Below are positions 1 to 13,300 of a stretch of DNA of 64,000 nt, in pieces. Origin of the DNA: Sinohyriopsis cumingii (Eukaryota; Mollusca; Bivalvia; Unionida; Unionidae); NCBI GenBank assembly GCA_028554795.2, contig CM068842.1:50737574-50801573 (forward strand), written 5' to 3'. The position numbers and the translations under genes are program-made. Position 1 is the first letter of the stretch. Each line of letters opens with the position of its first letter. A model generated the notes under the pieces. That model worked only from the letters and a program-made list of their open reading frames with translations. It did not search any database and was not told the origin of the DNA.

Positions 1-849
1 GATGAATTTAGTTTAAGAATCCAAATACAATTCCATGGAACAGTTTTCATGTGGCAAAAAGAAATATCTTTTTTCATTGCTTTTCACAAGGTCAACATAT
101 TTTATAGAAAAAAAAAGAAGAAAAAACATGTTTCACAGTGACTTATAAATAATTGCCAAATTTACAATAACTAATAATTTGAAATCTAAACTTAACTGAA
201 GAGGAACATTTAATTTAGACACCATTTTACTGTCAGAATTTCAAGATATTATCATTTTAGAGGAACTATTTCAAAACTCTCACTTTTCTATGTAAGCCGG
301 AATTGGACTGGTTCCCAGCATGTTGTTCTTATTACTCACTGTGGGTTTGCCATTGGCTGGCCAAATACAGTTTGGTACTCTCCAAAAATAATTCACTGTT
401 ACATGAACCTGCTGTGAGTTGTACGATAAAAGACCAATTCCAGCCAGTTAATGTAAACATACATTGAAAAGTCAAGAGTTTTGAAATATTTCCTCTTAAA
501 CAATGATATCTCAACATTCTCACTGATTTGAAGATAGCAAGTGGTGTCAAAATGTTTCACATGAGTTAAAGTTTAGATTTGAAATGATAAATTATTGAAA
601 ATTGGACAAATTATTCATTAATCACAGTGAAAATAATGGTTTTTATGGTTTTATATGTTGACCTCATGAAAAACTACCACATTTCAAAATATTACTCTTT
701 GTCATGGGAAAACTGTTTTGTGGAATTGTTTTTGGTTTCTAAACTACATGCATCTGCGGATCCAATGAGTTCTGTGTGAAAATTTTACAGGTGTAATAGT
801 TGATGAATTGACAAGATACAACAATAATGCCTGGGAAAGACAACAACCT

Positions 850-853
<4 letters not shown>

Positions 854-928
<75 letters not shown>
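854..928. repeat. (TA)n microsatellite
   Basis: About 75 bases of almost pure TA with a single TG interruption near the end. Long open frames across it, reading Ile-Tyr repeats, are artefacts. Confidence 0.95.
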
Positions 929-929
<1 letters not shown>

Positions 930-1488
930 GTATGGTAATGTTTTTGTTTTGTAATGTTTGTTTGAACATATAAACATGTAAAAACTTAAAATGGGTTTCA
1001 GAGTATCCAATTATTATGTGTAAAAGGTGTGATATGAGACATGTGTCATCTTTATATATGACAATTAAAGCTGCATGTTCAGTCAGTTGGGGAATATTTC
1101 CCATGTTTACTGAAAATAAAAGTAATTCAGGCATCTTGTGGTTTTAATATTTCTTGAATCCCTTCATAAAAAATACATATTACCTTGTCTAATTTAATAA
1201 TAATTTTTGAAACTGACATGTATAGTCCTGCTATCAAATTTCATATATAAGTTCTGGGTACTGTATTTAGGTGCATATAAATAGATCGATCTTAAACCAT
1301 GTAAATATTGGGTTTTACATCCAAATAAACTGTCAAGACAATGTTTCATCCTTAAACCTGAAAACCACATATACCCGGTTGATCAAAAAATGAACAACTC
1401 ATTTTATTATCACTATTCACAAAATGTTTTATATTTATCATATTATCTTTAATTATAAATATTAATTAAATCCATTACATTTTATTTC

Positions 1489-1737
1489 GGGGCCCCGAGT
1501 GGCTGAGTGGTCTAAAGCGCTCTTCGTTACGGATCACTGCCATCTCACCTCTGCCCATGTCGGTTCGAGTCTAAGATTCAGCCAATGTGGGTATGTGAGA
1601 AAGCTTGCCAGTAGCTTCTCATGGGTCCGGTGGTTCTTTCCGGGGTTTTCCCTGGTTCTTCCTCCACCATTAATACTAGCCGCCATATATAGCCTATCGT
1701 GTGCTGAAAAATGGCGTTAAACCCCACAACAACAACA
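1489..1737 (+). mobile_element. tRNA-derived SINE, family A (full length)
   Basis: The head resembles a tRNA gene, with an A box around GTGGCTGAGTGGTCTAAAG and a B box at GGTTCGAGTCT. A tRNA-unrelated body follows, ending in GGCGTTAAACCCC and an (ACA)n tail. A 12-base target-site duplication, ACATTTTATTTC, flanks it at 1477-1488 and 1738-1749. That is a clean retroposition signature. Confidence 0.9.
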
Positions 1738-2512
1738 ACATTTTATTTCTGACTATTATGTTTAATACTTCTATTCAAGTTAGCAATAGTAAAAATGAAT
1801 ATATAATTCACTTCTATAAAAATAATTTGTATGCACAGTCATGAATTTCCGAAATTTGCTTCTATGCATGGGCATGGGTGTCCAAAATTCACTTCTATGA
1901 CTGGTGGTGGTATGGACAAAATCAATTCTGTGGGTGGTCACCAATTTTTGAATGTGGCCCCCCCCCCATATGTTTAAATGGAATAGCCCTCAGGTACGTA
2001 TTAGGTCATAAATGTACGTAATATGTACTACTGAAAGTGATAAAAAGGTCTTGGAAAAGTCATGGACTTATATTTTGTAAAGATTGTAGGGACCCTGGAC
2101 TTAGCAAAATCATCAATTTCAGCATGTTAACAAAATACATTTTTAGCAAAAAATACTAATAGGAAGTTTGGGTTTTGTCAGGTGCTGTTAGGGCAGAATT
2201 TAGTAGACACCAGAATAAAAGCAAATGTTGACATCTTTCAGATTGTTACTGCACAGGGAAGACTTATTAATTAAGCTCAGTTTTATAGATAAAGACATAG
2301 TTTGAACATTACTTTTACTTGGAACCTTATAGCCATTATTGTGCTGAGGTGCCAACATGAATTCAGACACTTGCATACTGATAATATAAATTTGTAGCAG
2401 GTGCAATTTTTTGACAATCAGAAGTTAACGATACCTCACATGAGAAAGATTGTAGTGGTAGAAAAATACATCGTTTTAAAGATATAAAATTAATGGAATA
2501 ATATGTCCATTG

Positions 2513-2663
2513 ATTTGGACAAGTCTGCAGTGATTTAGACAAAAGTCTGCAAAGATTTGGACAAGTGTGCAAAAATTTGGACAAGTCTGCAAAGATTCGG
2601 ACAAGCTTGCAATGATTTGGACAAGTCTGCAAAGATTTGGACAAGTCTGCAAAAATTTGGCAA
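2513..2663. repeat. 20-bp minisatellite, about 7 copies
   Basis: Tandem, slightly diverged copies of a unit of about 20 bases of the form GATTTGGACAAGTCTGCAAA. Both strands stay open, giving spurious repetitive open frames. Confidence 0.85.
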
Positions 2664-3312
2664 AAGGGGTTTAAGAGAAAATGAGAAACAAGTTAGGAAA
2701 CCAGAAATGAAGAGCAAGGATCATTTTCTTTATTGCCTCTTTCATGACAATCTTTGACAGTTTTTCCATGACCCCAGGGTAGCTTCAGATGAGTCTGTCG
2801 GGATTAATGTTTCTATGAAGGAAAAAATTTAACTTTATGCTTCGAGAAAGCCAGTATAGAAAATCATAGGTGTGTATTACCGACAATGGTTTTCAAAATC
2901 GGATCCCACACTGGTCATGTATTGCATAAGAATGGTTCATTTTTCCTTCAAGGAGAATACATTTCTGGTCCATGTTGTGAGACTCCCGAAATAAATATTT
3001 TTGAGAATCTGGCAAACAATTAAAATGTTGCACATAGGATTCAGTGAGCTAGGAACAGTGTGTTACCTATCCCCCAAATACGGAGAACTAAAAAGTTTCA
3101 AAGGGACAAAAAATTGATTGCATTACAATTAACAGTTCTAAAAAATGTGACCCACCTGTGTACAGGAGAAAGGATTTAGGGCCAGAAATATTCCCATGTT
3201 GAAAGTCCACACTGATCAAGTCCCAGCTTGAAAAGACTAAATGAAATTAATTCTAGGGCTGGTTGCATTTATGTAGTTCTTGACATTGGGTCACTTTCAG
3301 TCAGTCTCATGC

Positions 3313-3558
3313 GGGGCCCCGAGTGGTCTAAAGCGCTCTTCGTTACAGATCACTGCTGTCTCACCTCTATCTGTGTGGGTTCGAGTCTTGGATTCGGCCA
3401 ATGTTGGTATGTGAGAAAGCTTGCCAGTAACTTCTTGTGGGTCGGTGGTTCTTTCCGGGGTTTTCCCGGGTTCTTCCTCCACCATTAATACTGGCCGCCA
3501 TGTATAGCCTATCGTGTGCTGAAAAATGGCGTTAAACCCCACAACAACAACAACAACA
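3313..3558 (+). mobile_element. tRNA-derived SINE, family A (full length)
   Basis: Same family as the copy at 1489, with a few bases missing in the A-box region. The 13-base target-site duplication TCAGTCAGTCTCA lies at 3297-3309 and 3559-3571. Confidence 0.9.
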
Positions 3559-4299
3559 TCAGTCAGTCTCACACCATGGGCATTGAGACTCCCTACCCAA
3601 GCAGCTGCAAGCTCTGATAAGAGCCAAGGCTTTATTTACCAAGTATTAGATGTCTGTGTACCATTTCACATACAACTTTTGTTAGGAATCTATATAGAAA
3701 CAGCAATGCTGCTACTTCTCCTCCTAAGACATCATCTTTTGAACTGGTACTGTATGTGTTATTTTCTTAGTTCTGTGTAAGTTGATACTAATGTCAGGAG
3801 TTATTAGAAGTATAGGTAAAAGGGTTCAGCTTCCAGCTGAGTTACCATTTAAACATATTTTGTAACCAGGGAAGGCACTTTTGAAAATGATATACCAGTG
3901 TACGCTGATTATTTAAAGAGTTCGCAAGGAAACAATACAGAATTCTAATTTGCATCTATGGTGACTACTCCACATTAAATGCGCCTTCCCTGGGTTGCAA
4001 GTACATGTACTGGAACAGTTCTTAATAACATTTACTGCTGAATGAGAAGACATTTCCGACCTATTTCAGATTAAAAAGTCATATCACAAGGAAGAAATGT
4101 TTACAACCTTAAGTGAAAGAATTGATGTCTTGAGTAGAAAGCATATATTCAGTTATGGTTTAAAGTCCCTCATATCAGATCATGCATTGAACATGTTTTT
4201 ATCATACAGAATAAGTTCTCTGATTGATTGATAACAAAATTCGTAAAGAAACATTATGCATATAGAAGGCTCAATTCTGTTCTTTTCCATTCCTTTCAG

Positions 4300-4380
4300 G
4301 TGCATCGACTTGGCCCTGACGATTTGATGATACGAAAAGTAGTACATATAGATATAGCAAATGATCGTATATCAGCTAAG
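4300..4380 (+). CDS. PITP exon (27 codons)
   Basis: Acceptor TCCTTTCAG before 4300 and donor GTAGTT after 4380, phase 0 on both sides. It encodes [10 protein letters not shown] through [11 protein letters not shown], matching the VHKL...IDIAD strand of class I PITPs. Confidence 0.85.
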
Positions 4381-7300
4381 GTAGTTAACTTTTTATATAC
4401 CCACCATACAGCACAATGTATAATGTTATGACCTTAACTTGTCTGTTAGCAATTTCATTTCTCGTTTGAATATATTCCACAGATTGCATTAACATTAGGG
4501 ATATAAGCCTGATACTTCCTTATCCAGTCCTACTAAAAGATGAAAGGTCATCTTTTCTCTCTATATCATGTATATGAAGGATGTTTCTCAGTACCATTAC
4601 AGTGGAACCCCGCTATAACGCTCCCCGATTTAAAGCGAATTCGGATATAACACGGTCGTGGCATGGCTCCCAAAATTTTGTATATTCGCATGTGAAAAAA
4701 TATTTTTTTTGAAAGTACATGAAATAGCGTATAAATAAATTAGTATCTTTATGGAGAGGAGATCGCGTGTGGATTCCAATTTAATATGATCGTGGCGTGG
4801 TTCCTGAAATAGGGTGTAAAACGTTTATTATCATTTTGGGGGAAGAGTTTGCATATACATTTTAATATAATACGATCGTGGCGTAGCTTCTGAAATTTAA
4901 CAATATCACCAGGTTCTTAAAGTGTTATGCCAAAAATAAACATTATTGGAAATGTTACTTATTACTGATCCAGTAAAAAAAAAGCTGCCATCATGTTTGC
5001 TGGGCTTGGTGGTGTTATTAGATGAAATCAGTTGACCATTAAATAATGTCCGCTCTATTAGCTGGAAATTGAAAGCGTATGAAATCAAATTTTATATGAT
5101 CGTGGCATGGTTCCTGAAATTTTAAATACACATGTATTTTTCTTGTACCGGAAAATTTTTTAATTTTTATTTTAGGTACGAGAAATAGTGTGTTTTTAGG
5201 TACGAGAAATAGTGTGTTTTTAGGTACGAGAAATAGTGTGTAAAACGTTTATTATCATTCTGAGGAAGAGTTCATGTATGAATTTTAATATAATATGATC
5301 ATGGCATAGCTTCTGAAATTTAACAATATCACCAGGTTCTTAAAGTGTTATGCCAAAATAAACATTTTCAGAAATGCTATTTATTATTGGTCCATGAGTA
5401 AAGTCAGTAAGTCGTCCTTGTGATTGTCTTCAATTAATTCTGTATACAATCATTGCTCAAACAGTAGCCAACATTTATTTCTTCTTTAACTGCATTCACA
5501 ACCAGGCATCAGACAATGCGGTGGTTGATTAAAGATTCTCACAATTTAATAAACATCAAAAAACAAAAGCTGCCAACATGTTTGCTGGGCTTGGCGGTGT
5601 TATTAGACGAAATCAGTTGACCAGTTAAAAAATGCCCGCTTTAATAGCTGGAAATTGAAAAGGTAGGAAATTGTACATGCGTTCAGCTTTAATTTTATTT
5701 TTTATTTTATAAAAGAAACTCGTGGCCATTTGGGTTTACTTATGAACTCGTTATTGTGCAACAAATTATTATCATTTTGGGGAAGAGATCGTGTATGAAT
5801 TCGAGTATAATACTATATAGAATACGATCGTAGTGTGGTTCCTGAAATTTTAAATAATGTATGTGTATTTTTCTCGTACCTGGGAAAATACTTTTTTTAG
5901 GGTACGAGAAATAGTGAGTAAAACGTTTATTATCATTTTGGGAAGAATTCGAGTATGCATTTGAATATAATACGATCGTGGCTTGGCTTCTGAAATTTAA
6001 CAATTTCACCAGGTCCTTGAAGTGTTATGCCAAAATAAACATTATTGGAAATGTTGCTTGTTACTGATCCATGAGTAAAGCCAGTAAGTCGTCTTTGTGA
6101 ATGTCTTCAATTAATTCTGTATACAATCATTCCTCAAACAATAGCCGACATGTGTTTCTTCTTTAACTGCATACACAAACAAGCAGCAGCCAATGCAGTC
6201 GTTGATAAAAGATTAATCAAAAAACGAAAGCTGCCAACATGTTTGCTGGGCTTGGTGGTGTTATTAGACGCAATCAGTTGACTAGTAAATAATGTCTGCT
6301 TTATTAGCTGGACATTTAAAAGGTATGAAATTTACATGCGTTCAGCTTTAAATTTTTTTATATATAAAAGTGATTTGTAATCATTTCAGGCCTACTGCAC
6401 TTAGTTCTCGGGTTTTACATGGGTATGGTGTTTGTTTATGAACTTGTTATTAATTTCCTGTTTATTTATTTTTTTAAAAATATTTTACCGTTATGGGAAA
6501 GCTAGTCATTCTCTGCACTTTGCGCAATGATTAGTATAGTAGTTTTCATACGTTTCTTTCTTTATTCACAAAATCTGAAGTAAAAGTTATCTGCACGCTG
6601 AAAGCATGTGTTGATTGGTAATTATTCTTGTTATAGTCATTCAAACGAATAGGCGTACAAGCGTTAATTATTGGAAATTTGCAAAGGATCAAAGGATAAA
6701 TGTACATGGAAATGCATGTGAGAAAACTTTAGCAGTATGAAATTTGTACTGACACCGTTCATAGATCCAGGAACATAATGAACCATGCACATGCTTCGTC
6801 TTTCTTAACCTAATTTTGCTGTTAATTTTTCCCATTGAATCCAGACACACATTGATGTGTGAAAAATTATTGAATAGTTTACATATGTATGCAGTTTTTA
6901 CAATGGAATGACATATTTTATGGATTAATTTCAAGTCTCGACGGTATGATATCAGACGGCATGTAAACGGTGTTGATACTCTGTTCATACTATATATTAA
7001 ACGTTGAATTCAGACACAATGATCTGGGAAAAAATATTGAATATTGTAAGTCAGTGTGCCATTTTTCATGCATTATAGATGAACTGAATGCCACGACAGC
7101 ATGATAGTAAACGGTGTTGATACCCTATTCATTATATACGTTAGGCATGAATACAGTGAGTTGTTCTCTGAAAAAAGTAAAATACTTTAAAACCCTGCAT
7201 TAACGCGACCCCGATATTAACGCGATCCAATTTTGTGGACCCCAATTATTGCGTTATAGCGGGGTTCCACTGTACCTAACATTGCCACCGCTAGGTGTCA

Positions 7301-10300
7301 CCAGTTTTTAAGATTACATTCCATGCTACAGTATTGTGCGAGACACCTTTCATCAATCCAAGCCAAATTTGTATTCAGTTCAAACTACTCATCTGGGATT
7401 TTGGCTTTACTTGGATTAATATTTATTCCTAAATAGGTGATAAATATTTTTTTTTAATTTTGCGAATATTTTGTGAAACCTTTCACTTTCTTAGATTTGG
7501 TAAATTTTAGACCATGGTACAACATAGTATCATTGATGCACGTGGTTATTAATGGTTTTGTACACACTGCTTATTGCTAACTCATGCAGTTAGTAACCAG
7601 TGTTATTTTAGCAACCTATTAACCCACTGTATCATTTCATTTATAAATTTTTGATAAGTTTTGTTTTATCTTGACATTTCCATAGAACCAGATGACAAAG
7701 TGTAATACATTAAGTAACAAATTACAAATTTGCTATATTTTTCTTCATGTTTTCAGACTGCTGAAAATTATTACTTTGGTTTGCAACATGAAACTTTGGA
7801 TTGAAGCTTATGCCTAACATAATACAGCTATTGACTTAACAGGGGTAGAGACAAGCAGAGAAAAATTAGAACTTCAAAGAAGGAATTTTTCTTTGACTTG
7901 GCCAAAACATTTGACAAACACGGGTTCTCAAGATAACCAGGGTGGAGATAAGTCTGTTTGACTGTACCATGTCTCAAACAATCATGTTTTCTTTGCATAA
8001 TTACTTTTATTGTAACACTCATACCTCGACCAAACTTTGTAGAGGGCTTGCACATATGGTCCGGAAGAGGACTATTTATTGGAGGTAAAAGAGTCATAAG
8101 GTTGAGTTCGAGGTCATTGTTACTTTATATTTTTTTTAAAATGTATTTTACAGAATAACTTTTGCTTTAGTGTAAGAGCCATGAAAAACTTTGCTGGATG
8201 AAACCTATAGATTATGGGATTTTAACTTATGAGATATCAGTGATGGTAAGACTTATAAAAAAATAATTGCTTGTGTAGACTGGGTTTAGTTCAAGGCTAC
8301 ATACCCAGACCCATGAGACCTTTTTGTCAGAGTTAACCACACCCTACTAGTGCCCTCATTGCAGCTGTCAAAAGTTGAGGAAAAGTCAACTGGGTACCAG
8401 TTGACAGAGGACAATTAGAAATCATGTATTTGTTTACTGTAGGCAGTAATGTGCCACACGCTTTTCAAAGAAGACATTTTGTCCTAAAATGCTGTAAAGG
8501 GATGATTATATTATTGACAGACATATTACCATTAATAAAAAGAATTTGCATTAACAAAGGACATCAGACTTTCACAATAGTTGAATAGGGGTGGGGGTTG
8601 TCTGAATTATTCATCAGAACAGGGTATATGTTATAATGTTTGATTTGAATTCATAACATTCAGATCAATTTAAACTTGAAAATCTATGAAAAACTTCACG
8701 TATGTTAAAACATTAATTGGAGTTTTTTCCACAGGTGATTACTGGGTACAGTTAGTAATCACTCTTTATACTTTTTGATTGGAGCATCTAAACAATGGTA
8801 TGTTATTGCATCCAGTTCCATGATAACACAGTGTAAATAAACTGTGGCTGCCTTATACCTATGCATGGAGAATACCAAACCAAACATAAAATTAATCACA
8901 AATAATATAGAATGACTGCAATGTTAGCATATTTTGCAGATCTAGGATTAGAGTGTGACTGGATTGAAATGGAGTGATTAATTATGTTGTGCATACTGTT
9001 GGTTGAAATCCAGAATGTTGATCTTTTCAGGACTATAAGGAAGAATGGGATCCCAAGCTGTACAAATCAACCAAAACAGGTAGAGGGCCACTCAATTCCA
9101 ATGACTGGCAGGTAAGTATGTTTGTTCTAGTGTTTATGCCATCATTGTATTCTTTGGAGAGGACATGTTTTGTTGCTCATGTCTGTACATTACATTGTGA
9201 AGGACTTATGGATTGGAACCAAAATTTAGCATGTTACTTAAACTTAAGAAGACTTAGGCCAAGTTTGTTGTTCATTTTGTAGTTTTTTTCCTCCATGATA
9301 AAATAAAAATCACAGAAAATCACATTACATATATATATAAATGATGCAGTATAAATTTATTGCAGTTTTAACAAATTTGAGATTTTCAGGTATGGCAGAT
9401 TTGTAGATGAACACTGTTGTTTTGATACTAAACCATCTCATATTTCAACTTAATGATCTTTGATGGTTTGATGATGTGCATCATTGTCTTGCTATGATTG
9501 GATCTTGGATGGTGGTAAAAAATTATGAAAAATGTGTGAAGAACGTTAATTCACAACAGCTTTCCCAGCTGATTAGAATTATTCTCAAAAATATTTGAAG
9601 GTAAGACATAATAGCAGTTCAGTTTGGTAAGGTGTTGTTTTACACATACTAGTGATTCAATTTAGTGAATTAGATGGTTTAGTGGTGGAAAGTGTAGTGG
9701 TTCAGTTCAGTTTAGTAATTGTCAGGTAGTCTACATCATTCACAACTGTCACAAAAAACTATATTCTTTCAGAATAAGAAAAGCATTTATTATGATCTAA
9801 ATTGTTATTTAAATATGGTTTCATTTAGTTTTCTGATTGTGAGTCTTACATGATGATTAAAGAATGAAATTGTAGGCACAACCTCAAATAAAATACATGG
9901 GGAACATGTTTCAGGCCACAATTATTTTCTTTTTTTGATATGTATAACATTTATTGTTGTACATATTTTACTATAACTAATAGCACTTTGTAACTTTCAA
10001 CACACAGAACTAAAATGTTTAATCAAGAGCTGTATGGCTTTTTTTTTGTGCATTCACACAGTAGAGAGACTTACTCTGGAGAAAACCAAAATGCAGTTTA
10101 ATGACATAGTTAACTGACATTTTACATACCAGTGTATTCATTGTAGAGCTGACAATTTTCACAAACTAGGCAGTTTTGTAAATTTTGAAGTCTCCTGTTT
10201 TATTATCAACACAGCTTGTAATAATTCAGAACAAGTAAGCTGTTGAACACACATTCAAACTCGGTTGTTGTTGTTGTAGGGTTTAACACCATTTTTCAGC

Positions 10301-13300
10301 ACAAGATAAGCTATACATGGCAGCCAGTATAAATGGTGTAGGAAGAACCCGGGCAAACCGAAAACCCAGAAAGAACCACTGATCCACGAGAAGCTACTGG
10401 CAAGCTTTCTCATGTACCCACAATGGCCGAGCCTGAGGGTGAAACACACGCAAATGGAGGTGAAATGGCAGTGAATCATAATGGTCAGCACTTTAGGCCA
10501 CTCTGCCACTAGGGCCCCCTTCAAACTTGTTACTGTTTTTGTTGTGGAAGTTAATTGTCTTCAGAGGCTAGCACTGTACTTTACCAGAAGCTGTGGTTGT
10601 TTTGTTGCAGCTTATTTGCCTGGAGAGAACAGTTCATGTATTGCCATCTTTATATAAATAACTTAAGTTGTGGTTTAATAATGTTACATAATTTTATTCC
10701 AGGACAAAGTAAAGCCAGTGATGTGCGCATACAAGTTAGTCTCCTGTAAATTCAAGTGGCTTTTACTCCAAAATAAAGTGGAAAAATTTATTCAAACTGT
10801 GAGTAAATCAATCAGTTACTAAAAGTATCAAATGCTTTTGCTAAGACACAGGTATTGCTTATAGCAACATTATTGATTGCATATTGTCATCAACATTTTT
10901 AAGGTTTTAAAGTAATATATTCAGACTTGCCACTTATCCTGGTTTACTTGGGAGCCTCAAAAATATTTTTTAAAACCTCTGAAAATTCCAGTTACCCAAT
11001 TTTTAAACCCAAAATTGATTTTTCTAAATGCAAAAAAAAAACTTGATTCACAATGGCTGTGACTCCTTCAAGGAGCAAAAGTGAGGCAGAAAATTCGCAA
11101 AGAATACACGAGTCGTAACATGAAAATCTATCATTTTTCCATTTTCATCTTTTATGCTGATCTTCTGTTAATTGACACTAAATATCTGCATGAAAAGTGT
11201 GTTAATTGACACTAAATATCAGCATGAAAAGTGTGTTAATTGACACTAAATATCAGCACGAAAGATGAAAATGGAAAAACAATTTTCACGGTATGGCTTT
11301 AGCACAAGTTTTTCGTGTTAAGTAAATAGCATATGACATCAGAGATGTCAATTCCTATGCAAAATTTTATAAATATATCGTTGCAAACACTGATCCTGTT
11401 TTTTCCCATGCAAATCCTGATTTTTTTTCAACTCTAAATCCTTTTTTTAATTACATTCAAAGTGGCAGTTTTGTATAATTTCTGCGTAAAATATTGCATT
11501 CAGTTGTTAAGTTTTGTATAGTTATGTTATGACTGAAGTTTGTACCCTCATTTGCTAGGTTATTGCTGGTCCATGAACATCAGCAGCAAACATTGTCACG
11601 ATAAGGTTGTGCACAGATGACACACTGCATTCTGCAAAACAGATGTTTAGCAATTTTGTTACTACTGTAGAACCTTCCTGGAGGACCACCCATTCTACCA
11701 AAATTGTGCTCTAATGACAGATGGTCTCCCATGACAGGTCATAACACTGTATATTCAGTAACCTGTGCATTATGAATTTGGTCTCAAAGCAGTGGTCTTT
11801 CAACACAGGTTTTACTGTATTCATTTACACACATTTATCAGGATGAAATACATTGAAAAGTGGCAATGTGTATATTTGAAAGGATAAAAAAAATATGAAA
11901 CCTGGCTAATTTTGGGTTGCTGCATTTGTGACTTGGGTCATCAATGAAAACCACAAAAATTGGTCCAGCACAAAATAATTTTGATACAGTAAGCAATTCA
12001 TACAAGTTTCCAGCCAACAGCATTTGGTTTCCACAAGATCATTTTACTGGGAGTAGTTGTATTTCAGCCAATTTTAGCATGCAGCTTTGTGTTGAGGGGA
12101 CCTTGAGCAGTATGATTTGTTGTAATTTGGAGGAGTTGTATGCCTTAACAGTCCAGCTTCCTAACTTTATTTTTGGCAACATAATTTTACCAAGAATCAT
12201 TGGATTCAACAAAATATAGTCTATTTTGATGAGATGTTAAAATGAGTTTGACTTGCATTGTTCTGTGTTATAATTGACATGAATTGCTGCCTCTGATTTT
12301 CTCTTCTCCAATTTATGGTTTCCCAAGCATACCTTTTTCTAGGTTTTCAACCCGATTTGGCTTGGTTTTTTATATTGATGAAACCTTGAGTAAGTTGATT
12401 CCAGAACAATATTAAGACGGGTTACAACACCTAATTGCCTGCTCGATGTATTTTAGTTTCCACCTTGTAACTTTACCAAGGGTTTTTGGCTGTCAGCTAA
12501 ATTAGGTATGGTGCATTATCTAAATAGACCCTCAGAGAGTTATGGCCACTTGTTACCCTTTTTTCTAAACTAGGGTTTTAGCAGTATATAAATTTATCAA
12601 GGAAACTGGCATTTGGCTTAATATGCACTAGATGTCGGATGAGTTTGATTTCCAGCTTTCTTCATCCTTATTTACAAATTATTTGGAGAGTGATTTCGCA
12701 TCCTACTAAATTTTGTTCCTGCTGCTTTGTATTGATTAGAACTGATACATTTTCAATTTAGCTGCCTACTTCCCATGAGGTTAAGGATATGATTAACTAG
12801 AGAAATGATGACCCATTTTTTTCAAACTTTGGATTAGTGCACTAGAGCACTACCAGATATCAATAGATTTCATGTGATTTTGTGTGCAGCTTCATTTTAT
12901 TGAACTCTGACATCAGTTTATTTCAGAATTATACATTATCATTTTGTAGAAATTTAGCCCAGAACTGTTGAATATGCATTGTTTTGTTTGTGCATAGTTC
13001 CACTATGTTTGGTTCTGTTTACCAAATCGTATCATATGGCGCCCTTAATGATGCACCATTGCTAAAAGATTTGAATTATATTTTACGCATGTATTAATAG
13101 ATGTCAGTAAATTCATTATCAGGTCAGTATTTCCTCAGATTTTCTAGAAAGGAGCTCAGTGATTAGAATGCCCAACTTGCAACCAAAAGGTTGCAGCTGC
13201 CATGGTGTGTCCTTGGGCAAGGCACTTTACTCCAGTTACCTTGGCACTAAAGAACCTACTTTTGTATTACTATGTATGGTATTATCAAACCTAAGCAAAC

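Larger units (their letters stand above)
1..4299. other. Upstream intron or flank of the PITP gene, repeat-rich
   Basis: No exon was recognised here. The next upstream PITP exon should encode the segment before the exon at 4300, and I could not find it, so it probably lies outside the window. The stretch holds a TA microsatellite, a 20-bp minisatellite and two full-length SINEs (listed separately). The remainder is AT-rich sequence without a coding signal; short open frames here lie in SINEs or low-complexity DNA. Confidence 0.6.

Noticed and set aside
739..1134. Long open frames across the TA tract (and at 48289-48699)
   Set aside because: Ile-Tyr repeats from a TA microsatellite stay open by composition; there is no other coding evidence.
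1499..1720. Apparent proteins MAEWSKALFVTDHC-type in several places
   Set aside because: They are translations of family A SINEs, recurring at each SINE copy.
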